Part shown: in pieces, positions 36,536 through 43,868 of the stretch | How the letters are laid out: each line of letters opens with the position of its first letter | How positions within the stretch are numbered: position 1 is the first letter of the stretch | Assembly (NCBI RefSeq): GCF_020622065.1 | Contig: NZ_JAHRYQ010000002.1 | Location: forward strand, 679,905-743,904 | Length of the DNA: 64,000 nucleotides | Origin: Geothrix sp. | Lineage (GTDB): Bacteria; Acidobacteriota; Holophagae; Holophagales; Holophagaceae | Reading direction: 5' to 3' | Position numbers and translations under genes: made by a program | The notes under the pieces: generated by a model | Told to the model about the DNA's origin: nothing | The model's database searches: none | The model's input: the letters and a program-made list of their open reading frames with translations, nothing else

Positions 36536-37401
36536 GTCAGCGTATGACCCTGCGCACCATCCTCCCCACAGACCTCTCGCCCATCGAGACCAATGCCCTG
36601 CTCTGCAGCGGTGTGGCCCCCCGGCCCATCGCCCTGGCCAGCACGGTCTCGAAGGAGGGCATCCGCAACCTGTCGCCCTTCAGCTTCTTCAACGCCTTCG
36701 GCTCGAACCCGCCCACGGTGGCCTTCGCGCCCAACCGCCGGGGCCGGGACGGCACCGTGAAGCACACCTACCTGAACGCCGTGGCCACGGGCGAGTTCGT
36801 CATCGCCGCCGTGAGCCACGCCATGCTGCATCCCATGAATGTGGCCAGCGCCGAGTGGCCCGACGGCGTGGACGAATTCCCTAAGAGCGGCCTCACGCCC
36901 CTTCCCGCCCGCTTCGTGACGCCCGCCCTGGTGGCCGAGAGCCCCTTCCAAATGGAGTGCCGCCTGCAGCAGGTGGTCGAGCTCGGCCACGGTCCGGGAT
37001 CCGGCCTCATGCTCATCGGCGAGGTGCTCGCCTTTCATGTGCGCGAAGACTGTTTCAGCGGCGGCGTCCCCCACCCCGATGCCCTGGATCTCATCGGCCG
37101 CAACGGCGGAGCGTTCTACACCCGCGCCAGCGGCGCGGCCGTCTTCGAAGTGCCCAAGCCCGCCGGGAAACCCCTGGGCTACGACGCCTTGCCCGAAGTC
37201 CTGAAGCAGAGCCGAGTCCTCACCGCCAACGACCTCGGCCAGCTGGCCAACAGCCCGGGCCTGCCGGACCTCTCAGACCTGGCGCGTCAGCCCGGGGATC
37301 CGGCCGCGCCCCTCGGTCTCGAGCAGGCGATCCGCCAGGCCCTGGCCTCGGGGGACCTGGCCGAGGCCTGGCGCCTGGTGGGGCTGCGCCTGCAAGCCTG
37401 A
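36532..37401 (+). CDS. flavin reductase-like (FMN-binding) protein
   Basis: A 289-residue member of the flavin reductase domain family. The N-terminal two-thirds (about 15-215) show VAPRPIALASTVSKEGIRNLSPFSFFNAF and VKHTYLNAVATGEFVI, the FMN-binding pattern. The extra C-terminal ~70 residues are helical and less conserved. The start codon overlaps the peptidase stop by 4 nt. The substrate is unknown; members reduce flavins for partner oxygenases or act alone. Confidence 0.87.
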   Translation: MSQRMTLRTILPTDLSPIETNALLCSGVAPRPIALASTVSKEGIRNLSPFSFFNAFGSNPPTVAFAPNRRGRDGTVKHTYLNAVATGEFVIAAVSHAMLHPMNVASAEWPDGVDEFPKSGLTPLPARFVTPALVAESPFQMECRLQQVVELGHGPGSGLMLIGEVLAFHVREDCFSGGVPHPDALDLIGRNGGAFYTRASGAAVFEVPKPAGKPLGYDALPEVLKQSRVLTANDLGQLANSPGLPDLSDLARQPGDPAAPLGLEQAIRQALASGDLAEAWRLVGLRLQA

Positions 37402-37494
37402 CCCGCGCTCGCAGGAGCGGTGCCCGGCCCGATTCCCCTTGCCGGGGGCCAAAGCCCGGCAGTAGCGTGGCACTCACGGCCCACAGGAGCTTGC

Positions 37495-38958
37495 ATGTCC
37501 GTTCACGCACGACTCGCCATTCTGGCCTTCGCCCTCGGAACAGCTCTGGCAGCCCAGCCTGCGCGCTCGGCCGAAGTCCGCGCCTTCCTGAAGGTGGACG
37601 CGCCGGTGGTGGCCCTGGTGCACGCCCGCGTGGTGGATGGCACCGGCGCCCCTGCCCGTGAGGACCAGACCCTGGTCCTCCGCGACGGCCGCATCGAGGC
37701 CATGGGCGCGACCACCACCGTGGCGGCGCCCAAGGGCGCGCAGGTGCTGGACCTCACGGGTCACACAGTGCTCCCGGGCCTGGTGGGCATGCACAACCAC
37801 CTGTTCTACACCCACTCCATCCACAGCGACGAGAAGGGCGCCGCCGTGGCGCCGGGACGGCTCTTCGCCGAGATCGCCCACTCGGCGCCGCGCCTCTACC
37901 TGGCCTGCGGGGTCACCACCATCCGCACCACGGGCAGCCTGGAGCCCTACACGGACCTCAACATCAAGCGGCAGATCGATGCGGGCCTCCTCCCCGGACC
38001 CAAGATGGATGTGACAGGTCCCTACCTCGAAGGCCTCGAACCCATGACGCCGCAGATGCATGGCCTGCGGAACCCCGAGGAGGCTCGGCGCTTCGTGGAC
38101 TTCTGGGCCGATGCGGGCGTCACCTCCTTCAAGGCCTACATGAACATCCACCGGGCTGATCTGGGCGCGGCCATCCAGGCCGCCCACGCCCGGGGCCTCA
38201 AGGTGACCGGGCACCTGGGCTCCGTGACCTGGCCCGAGGCCATGGTCCTGGGCATCGACAACTTCGAGCACGGCCCCATCTATACGGACGCGGAGTTCGC
38301 ACCCGGCAAGACGCCGGACATCTGCCCGCCGGTCGCGGCCTCCTGGGGCGCCTGGCTCAAGGCCGACCTGGAGGGAGCCGAGGTCCAGAAGCTCATCCGC
38401 GATCTGGTGGAGAAGAAGGTGGCCATCACCTCCACCCTGCCGGTCTTCGAGATGATGGTGCCCGGCCGGCCGCCGCTCCAGCCCCGCGTGCTGGCGGCCA
38501 TGTCCGCCGAGTCCAGGGCCAGCTACCTGGCGGCCCGCGCCAAGGTCCGTGTGGTTCCCAACAGCACGCCCGAGCAGCTGCTCAAGAAGGAGATGGCCTT
38601 CGAGCGGGCCTTCGTGAAGGCCGGCGGCCTGCTACTGGCGGGTCCCGACCCCACCGGCATGGGCGGCGTGCTGCCCGGGTTCGGCGACCACCGGGAGCTG
38701 GAGCTGCTGGTGGAAGCCGGATTCACGCCCGCAGAGGCCATCCGCATCTACACGGCGAATGGCGCGGCCTTCCTGGGCCGCCTCGACCGCATCGGCACCC
38801 TGGCACCGGGCAAGCAGGCGGACCTGGTGGTGGTGAAGGGCGATCCCACCACCCGGATCGAGGACATCGAGCAGGTGGTGACGGTCTTCAAGGACGGCCT
38901 CGGCTACGACTCGGCCAAACTCATCGAGTCGGTGCGGGGCCATGTGGGCATCCGCTAA
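37495..38958 (+). CDS. secreted amidohydrolase
   Basis: A 487-residue protein with a signal peptide (about 1-26) and an amidohydrolase fold. LVHARVVDGTG and the composite beta-sandwich come first, then the metal motif LPGLVGMHNHLF (HxH-like), VTGHLGS and EHGPI for later ligands, and GPDPTG with the catalytic Asp. LAPGKQADLVVVKGDP closes the domain. This places it among imidazolonepropionase-like or prolidase-like exported amidohydrolases. AGGAG lies 5 nt before ATG 37495. It is followed by a convergent MscS gene. Confidence 0.9.
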   Translation: MSVHARLAILAFALGTALAAQPARSAEVRAFLKVDAPVVALVHARVVDGTGAPAREDQTLVLRDGRIEAMGATTTVAAPKGAQVLDLTGHTVLPGLVGMHNHLFYTHSIHSDEKGAAVAPGRLFAEIAHSAPRLYLACGVTTIRTTGSLEPYTDLNIKRQIDAGLLPGPKMDVTGPYLEGLEPMTPQMHGLRNPEEARRFVDFWADAGVTSFKAYMNIHRADLGAAIQAAHARGLKVTGHLGSVTWPEAMVLGIDNFEHGPIYTDAEFAPGKTPDICPPVAASWGAWLKADLEGAEVQKLIRDLVEKKVAITSTLPVFEMMVPGRPPLQPRVLAAMSAESRASYLAARAKVRVVPNSTPEQLLKKEMAFERAFVKAGGLLLAGPDPTGMGGVLPGFGDHRELELLVEAGFTPAEAIRIYTANGAAFLGRLDRIGTLAPGKQADLVVVKGDPTTRIEDIEQVVTVFKDGLGYDSAKLIESVRGHVGIR

Positions 38959-38963
38959 GCCGG

Positions 38964-39851
38964 TCAGTCGCCGGATTCCATTCCCGGGACAGCCCCTTCA
39001 CTCCGGTGGTGCACCACCCGTTGGGGATAGGGGATCTCGATGCCGGCCTCCCGGAAGGCGAGGAGGATGCGGTGGCGGAGTTCCCGGGCCACCTCCCACT
39101 GGGCTCCCGGGGCGGTCTTGGTGAGGGTCAGGATGGTGAATCCGCTGGCCCCGAGGGTCTCGATGCCCTTCACCTCCAGCGGCTCCAGCACCTGGTCGGG
39201 GCGGTCCGCGTGCAGCTTCCGGCCGATGTCCTTCAGCGCCTCGAAGGCCCGGTCGGGGTCCGTGTCGTAGCCCACCTCCACCTCCACCCGGGCCCGGGCG
39301 AAGTCCTTGGACAGCACCACCACGCGCACGATGGACCCGTTGGGCACGAAGTGGGCGCGGCCCTCGGCGTCCCGCACCTGGGTCACGCGCAGGGTCATGC
39401 GCTCCACAGTGCCGATGTGCTTGTCGTCCACATTGATGATGTCGCCCACGCCGAACTGGTTTTCCAGCAGGAGGAAGAACCCACTGATGACATCCTTCAC
39501 CAGGCTCTGGGCGCCGAAGCCCAGGGCCACGCCCGCCACGCCCGCACCGGCCACCAGGGGCCCGATGTTCACGCCGAATTCCTGCAGCGTCATCAGCAGG
39601 AAGAAGGCCACCACCAGGGCGCGGGCCGCATTGGTGAGCACCGAGCCCAGGGTCTCCGCCCGCCGCTCGGCATCCGAGGTCACGCCATCGTTCCCGTCAT
39701 CCACGGCCCGGCGCACCGCGCGGACCACCAGGGAGACTCCCCACAGCAACGCCAGGCAGGTCAGGAGCACCAGGCCCAGGTTCTGGGCTCTCTCCCAGAG
39801 GCCGTGGGTGGCGAAGGCGAAGGTCTGCAGGGTCGTGGCAAGGATGGGCAT
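38964..39851 (-). CDS. small-conductance mechanosensitive channel, MscS family
   Basis: A 295-residue membrane protein. Helices at about 25-45, 72-90 and 97-125, the last one being the pore-lining Gly/Ala-rich helix (VAGAGVAGVALGFGAQSLVKDVISG), followed by the beta domain (GVGDIINVDDKHIGTVERM) and a C-terminal alpha/beta domain. This is the minimal MscS architecture that relieves hypo-osmotic stress. It starts ATG 39851 and converges on the amidohydrolase with a 5-nt gap. Confidence 0.95.
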   Translation of the reverse strand: MPILATTLQTFAFATHGLWERAQNLGLVLLTCLALLWGVSLVVRAVRRAVDDGNDGVTSDAERRAETLGSVLTNAARALVVAFFLLMTLQEFGVNIGPLVAGAGVAGVALGFGAQSLVKDVISGFFLLLENQFGVGDIINVDDKHIGTVERMTLRVTQVRDAEGRAHFVPNGSIVRVVVLSKDFARARVEVEVGYDTDPDRAFEALKDIGRKLHADRPDQVLEPLEVKGIETLGASGFTILTLTKTAPGAQWEVARELRHRILLAFREAGIEIPYPQRVVHHRSEGAVPGMESGD

Positions 39852-39915
39852 GTCGGTTCCAGAGCGTCAGCGTATCAGGGCCGCGGGCGCGGCTTCGAGG
39901 GTTCCAAAGATTGGT

Positions 39916-39942
39916 CTTTCGAAATCAGACATTCATCGAAAG
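39916..39942. promoter_or_regulatory. 7-bp inverted repeat in AT-richer intergenic segment
   Basis: CTTTCGA (39916-39922) and TCGAAAG (39936-39942) are exact reverse complements, 13 nt apart. They lie between the mscS start and a small rightward ORF, in a segment visibly richer in A and T than its surroundings (about 39905-39985). It could be an operator for either gene. No clear -35/-10 pair was identified. Confidence 0.3.
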
Positions 39943-40050
39943 CAGTCATCATGGCCAAGGTTTGATTTGTAAAATTCATGGATGGCAATTCTGGTTCAAC
40001 CCGATCATGCTGGGCAGTCGAATCACGCCATCCAGTCCGCAGGAGGTCCC

Positions 40051-40152
40051 GTGACCATCGACCGGCGCAAGCACCGTGGCCCCTTCCGGTTCCTCTACAT
40101 GGACTTCAGGTCGTTCCTGCGCCGGTATCTGGGCCTGGGCCGAGGGGCCTGA
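40051..40152 (+). CDS. candidate 33-residue basic microprotein
   Basis: A short frame begins GTG at 40051, with a consensus AGGAGG ribosome site at 40041-40046 (4-nt spacer), and ends TGA at 40150-40152. The product is MTIDRRKHRGPFRFLYMDFR and 13 more residues, with ten Arg/Lys residues and an aromatic/hydrophobic middle that could form an amphipathic helix. It lies between mscS and hmgA and ends 2 nt before the convergent hmgA stop. The long free leader and strong ribosome site argue for translation; no homologue is known to me. Confidence 0.5.
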   Translation: MTIDRRKHRGPFRFLYMDFRSFLRRYLGLGRGA

Positions 40153-40154
40153 CC

Positions 40155-41297
40155 CTACTTCCAGCTCGCCCAGTAGTTGAGGTTCTCCATCAACTCGGCC
40201 GCGGGCGTGGCCTTGAGGGGACGGAAGGCATCCACCATGACGGCCACCTCGTCCGTGCGCTCCTTGGTGCGGCTGAGGGGGATGGCCTTGGGGTGCGGCC
40301 CGTGGTGAATCCCCTGGGGATGCCAGGTCATCATGCCGGCGCCGATGCCATCACGACTGAAGAAATGGCCCGCCGAGTAGAACAGCACCTCGTCGTAGTC
40401 GATGTTGGAGTGAAAGAAAGGCACGCGCATCGCGCCTTCTTCTTCCTCAAAGGGCCGGGGCAGGAAAGAGCAGATGACGAAGTTATTGGCGATGAAGGTG
40501 GAGTGCGCGCTGGGCGGCAGGTGGTAACGGGCGCTGAGGACGGGCCGGATGTCCTTCACATTGATGCGCCACACCGTGAGGTCGCCCTTCCAGCCCACCA
40601 CATCCAGCGGATTGAAGGGGTAGAACACCTTGGTGATCTGGCTTTCGCGCTTGATGTGGACGGCCCACTCGCGCGGAGTCGCATCGTAGGGCTCCAGCTC
40701 CGGCGTATCCACCATGGCGGGGTCGAAGATGGCGTTGGGTCCCAGCTGGTTGCGGTCGGGGATGGTCACTTCGCTGAAGCTCTCGATGAGCAGGTAGCGC
40801 TGCGGGCCCTCGCCCGGCAGGAAGCGATAGGTCGTCCCCCGTGGAATCACCAGGTAGTCGCCGGTGGCGTAGGTAAGGGCCCCGAAGGTGGTCTCCAGCT
40901 TCCCGCCGCCCGCATGGATGTAGTAGACATCGTCCCCGTCGGCGTTGCGGTAGAAGAAGTCCATGGCCGCGGGCGCCACCCAGTGCAGGGCCACATCCCC
41001 GTTGTGGAGGATGCAGATGGGGGCGAAGGCAGCCTCCGTGGAACCGAACATCGAGGCCTTCACCTTGGCATCGGCGGTGTCCGCCAGCGGGTTCAGATCA
41101 TAGCTGTGGGGGCGCAGGGGGCCTTCGATGCGCGTCCAGTCCGTGACGGGATGCAGGCGGTAGAGGTGCGTGGTGCGGCCGAAGAAGCCCTGCCGCGCAT
41201 GCTCCTCCTCGAAGGTGCCGGCGGGCAGGTCCACATGGGCCTGACGCGTGTGCAGGCCCTTGCGCAGGGGGAAGAGCGGCGTTTCCTTCTTGGACAT
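40155..41297 (-). CDS. hmgA: homogentisate 1,2-dioxygenase
   Basis: Non-haem iron dioxygenase that opens homogentisate in tyrosine/phenylalanine breakdown. The protein (380 residues, shorter than the ~430 of many bacterial forms) has the HmgA cupin organisation with DDVYYIHAGGGKLETTFG, LVIPRGTTYRF, HSTFIANNFVICSF, FFHSNIDYDEVLFYSAGHF and HPQGIHHGPHP, which contains likely iron-binding His residues. ATG 41297 has GAGG 5 nt before it. A 12-bp palindrome lies 37 nt upstream and may be its operator. A FAH-family gene for a later step is at 34444. Confidence 0.92.
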   Translation of the reverse strand: MSKKETPLFPLRKGLHTRQAHVDLPAGTFEEEHARQGFFGRTTHLYRLHPVTDWTRIEGPLRPHSYDLNPLADTADAKVKASMFGSTEAAFAPICILHNGDVALHWVAPAAMDFFYRNADGDDVYYIHAGGGKLETTFGALTYATGDYLVIPRGTTYRFLPGEGPQRYLLIESFSEVTIPDRNQLGPNAIFDPAMVDTPELEPYDATPREWAVHIKRESQITKVFYPFNPLDVVGWKGDLTVWRINVKDIRPVLSARYHLPPSAHSTFIANNFVICSFLPRPFEEEEGAMRVPFFHSNIDYDEVLFYSAGHFFSRDGIGAGMMTWHPQGIHHGPHPKAIPLSRTKERTDEVAVMVDAFRPLKATPAAELMENLNYWASWK

Positions 41298-41333
41298 GAC
41301 AACCTCGGGAGGGTCTCCCATTATCACGGGAAA

Positions 41334-41345
41334 CTGTGATCACAG
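41334..41345. promoter_or_regulatory. 12-bp perfect palindrome upstream of hmgA
   Basis: CTGTGATCACAG lies 36 nt upstream of the hmgA start codon and about 200 nt upstream of the divergent corrinoid operon. It is surrounded by AT-richer sequence. The location fits an operator for a dimeric regulator of tyrosine catabolism, but no such regulator is encoded nearby. Confidence 0.5.
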
Positions 41346-41545
41346 ATTTTAACAATTAGCGGACTTGCAGAAAATGCGCGGTCATCTCTCCCCCGATCCG
41401 CGGGATACCTGCATTCGTTCTGCCTTGGAATTCACAGGATCCCGTGATCAGCCGATACATCAACGGTGCGGGCTCGGCAAAAGACAAGGCGCCCGTCGGT
41501 CACTCCCCGCCCCCCCTCATGCCCGCTCCTTCCACCGGAGGCGTC

Positions 41546-42244
41546 ATGGATCGGAACTACTCCCGGGACCTGCTCAAGGCCATTCAGAAGGCCGACCGGG
41601 CGGGCGCCAACGCGGTGGTCGATGCGTGGGCCGCGGGCCGGTCCTTCCACCAGGTCATCCCGGAGCTCCTCGCCCCGACTCTGGAGACTTTCGGCAAGCT
41701 CTGGGCGCAGGGCTCCGGCGGGGTGTCGCTCGCCACGGGCTATGTGGCCTCCAAGGTGGCCGAGGATGTCCTGTCCCGCCTGCTCCTGGAATCCGCCTCC
41801 CGTGAGGCTCCCGCCCTGCCGGCGAAGGGGCCGGTGCTGGTGGGGAATGTGGAAGATGACTTCCACCCCCTGGGCCGGAAGATGGTCGCGGCTTTCCTCC
41901 GCGCGGCCGGATGGGAAGTCCATGACCTGGGCGTGGACATCGGTCCCGAGCAGTTCGTGGACAAGGCCGAGGAGACCGGCGCCCGCGTGATCGGGGCCTC
42001 GGCGATGATGTTCACCACGGCGAAGAATGTGGAAAAGCTCCGGGAGGAGATCGACCGGCGGGGGCTCCGGGGCCGGCTTCAGCTCGCCGTCGGCGGGGCG
42101 GTGTTCAAGCTCCGGCCCGAACTCGTCGAGGCCTTCGGCGGGGACGGCACCGCCGCCAGCGCCGCCGAGGCGCCCGCCTTGTTCGAGCGCCTGTGGCAGC
42201 AGTCCCTGACCTTCGAGCCCGTCTCCGGGGAAGTGCGCCCATGA
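41546..42244 (+). CDS. corrinoid (B12-binding) methyltransferase protein
   Basis: A 232-residue corrinoid carrier. A helical cap domain (about 1-90; FHQVIPELLAPTLETFGKLW) precedes a Rossmann-like B12-binding domain (about 90-215). The cobalt-ligand motif DxHxxG appears as DFHPLG, with GASAMM and VGGAVF following. Such proteins carry a methyl group on cobalt between a substrate methyltransferase and an acceptor enzyme. GGAGG at 41537-41541 supports ATG 41546. The stop overlaps the next start by 4 nt. The next three genes form a single overlapping unit with it. Confidence 0.93.
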   Translation: MDRNYSRDLLKAIQKADRAGANAVVDAWAAGRSFHQVIPELLAPTLETFGKLWAQGSGGVSLATGYVASKVAEDVLSRLLLESASREAPALPAKGPVLVGNVEDDFHPLGRKMVAAFLRAAGWEVHDLGVDIGPEQFVDKAEETGARVIGASAMMFTTAKNVEKLREEIDRRGLRGRLQLAVGGAVFKLRPELVEAFGGDGTAASAAEAPALFERLWQQSLTFEPVSGEVRP

Positions 42245-43266
42245 ACAGCCTCGAACGGGTGCTCGCCGCGCTTCAGGGGCAGCCCTCCGACCGACCCCCA
42301 TTCCTGCTCAACCTGAGTCTCTACGGATCCCAGCTCACCGGAGCTCCGGTGAAAGCGCACTTCGCCGACCCTGCCATCTTCGCCGAGGGCCAGATGGCCG
42401 TCCGGGAGGTCTTCGGCCCGGACCTGCTGCTGAGCCCCTTCCTGGTATCGGCGCTCGGGGAGGCCTTCGGAAGCCGGGCCGGCGGCCCTCCCGAGCAGGC
42501 CCCGAATGTCAGGGCCTTCGCCGCAGACTCCGCCTCGGCGGCGCTCCGGCTGCCGCTGCCCGATGTGGACGGCCACCCCAGGCTGCTCTACCTGCGCGAA
42601 ACCATCCGGATCCTCTCCCGAAAATACGAAGGCGAGGTTCCCGTCATCGGGCTTCTGGTGAGCCCCCTCGACCTGCCTCCGCTCATCATCGGCTTGGAGG
42701 CCTGGCTGGATGCCCTGCTCTTCCGACCGGACGAGGCCCGCGCGCTCATCGACCGCTGCACGGCCTTTTTCGTGCAGCTGGGGACGGCCATGCTCCAGGA
42801 CGGCGCCACCGCCCTGGCCCTGACGGCCAACCTGGCGAACCGGTTCATGGTGCCCGCCGAGGTCGTGGCCGGCATCTCCAGGCCGGCGCTGGAGCGGGCC
42901 TTCGGCCAGATTCCCGGACCCATCATCGTCCACCACGGCGGCTGCCCCCTCGTCCCCCACCTCGCGGATTTCGCCGGCCTCCCCCAGGTCGTGGGCTTCC
43001 TGGTGGATGCCGGAGAGGATCTGGCCGCGGCCCGGACAACCCTTGGCCCCGGCCCCCTGCTGCTGGGGAACCTCGACGGGCCCGGCCTGGCGGACCTCAC
43101 TCCCGGGCAGGTCCGCGTCCTCTGCGAGCGGGCCCTGGCCGCGGGCTCCCGGGACCCCCAGTTCATCCTCGCAACCTCCGGCGCGGATGTGCCTCTGGGA
43201 ACCCCGCCCGAATGCCTTCAGGCCATCACCGAATCCATCTGCCTGGCTGGGGGAGGCCTGCGGTGA
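42241..43266 (+). CDS. UroD-family methyltransferase with altered zinc site
   Basis: A 341-residue TIM-barrel protein of the uroporphyrinogen decarboxylase / MtaA methyltransferase family (SLERVLAALQGQPSDRPPF near the N-terminus; LLLGNLDGP; VPLGTPPECLQAITE near the end). In cobalamin-dependent members the zinc is held by HxC and a later Cys in a GC motif before the TP segment. Here the first element reads VHHGGCP and the later one SGADVPLGTP, with Ala where Cys is usual. A methyl-transfer partner of the adjacent corrinoid protein is likely, but a thiol acceptor is doubtful. Start and stop both overlap neighbours. Confidence 0.88.
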   Translation: MNSLERVLAALQGQPSDRPPFLLNLSLYGSQLTGAPVKAHFADPAIFAEGQMAVREVFGPDLLLSPFLVSALGEAFGSRAGGPPEQAPNVRAFAADSASAALRLPLPDVDGHPRLLYLRETIRILSRKYEGEVPVIGLLVSPLDLPPLIIGLEAWLDALLFRPDEARALIDRCTAFFVQLGTAMLQDGATALALTANLANRFMVPAEVVAGISRPALERAFGQIPGPIIVHHGGCPLVPHLADFAGLPQVVGFLVDAGEDLAAARTTLGPGPLLLGNLDGPGLADLTPGQVRVLCERALAAGSRDPQFILATSGADVPLGTPPECLQAITESICLAGGGLR

Positions 43267-43868
43267 CGACGGACTCCCGGCCCCCGCGCTGCATCGCCTG
43301 CTCGATCTTCCGGCGGGAAATCGAATCGCTGCAGGCCTCGGGGGCGCTGGACCTGGCCGTGGACTACCTGCCCTCCATGCTTCACATGGCCCCGGACCGC
43401 CTGGACGCTCGCCTGACCACCTCGCTCACCGAGGCCGAGGCCCAAGGGCAGAAAGTCTTGATCGCGTTCGGGGACTGCTGCGGCCACATGGAGGATTTCC
43501 GGGCGAAGCCTGGCATCGACCGCACGGAAGGCATCAACTGCTGTGAGATCATCCTCGGCCGGGAGGCCTACCGGCGGCTCCGGCGCGAAGGGGCCTTCTT
43601 TCTCATGCCCGAATGGGCCCTGGCCTGGCGGCAGGTGTTCATGAGCCAGCTCGGGCTCCTGGGTTCCAATGCCAAGACCTTCATGCAGGAGATGCACACC
43701 CGGTTGATCTACCTCGACACGGGCATCCAGCCCGTGCCCTGGCAAGCCCTGAACGAGGCCTCCGAGTACCTCGGCCTGCCTGTGGAGGTCCTGCCCGTGT
43801 CCCTCGACCCGCTTCTCGCCAGCCTGCGGGAAGCGGCCCGCTCCGCGAGCCATCATGACGGCCAGTGA
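43263..43868 (+). CDS. DUF1638 family protein
   Basis: A 201-residue protein starting GTG 43263, which overlaps the upstream stop (GTGA). It matches the DUF1638 pattern: CIACSIFRREIESL at the N-terminus, an internal VLIAFGDCCGHMEDF and INCCEIILGREAY. These proteins occur beside corrinoid/UroD methyltransferase genes, especially in methylotrophic anaerobes, and their biochemical role is not established. The Cys pairs may bind metal. Its 3' end overlaps the kinase gene by 14 nt. Confidence 0.87.
   Translation: MTTDSRPPRCIACSIFRREIESLQASGALDLAVDYLPSMLHMAPDRLDARLTTSLTEAEAQGQKVLIAFGDCCGHMEDFRAKPGIDRTEGINCCEIILGREAYRRLRREGAFFLMPEWALAWRQVFMSQLGLLGSNAKTFMQEMHTRLIYLDTGIQPVPWQALNEASEYLGLPVEVLPVSLDPLLASLREAARSASHHDGQ

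Noticed and set aside
39951-39965. Four-codon frame ATGGCCAAGGTTTGA upstream of the microprotein as a leader peptide
   Set aside because: It has no ribosome site and no regulatory codons or paired hairpins, so nothing supports translation.
41334-41345. CRP-binding site
   Set aside because: CRP sites need TGTGA and TCACA separated by six bases. Here the half-sites are directly joined, so the spacing is wrong.
41346-41545. Possible cobalamin riboswitch before the corrinoid operon
   Set aside because: I looked for the conserved B12-box GCCACTG and for the usual stems and did not find them.
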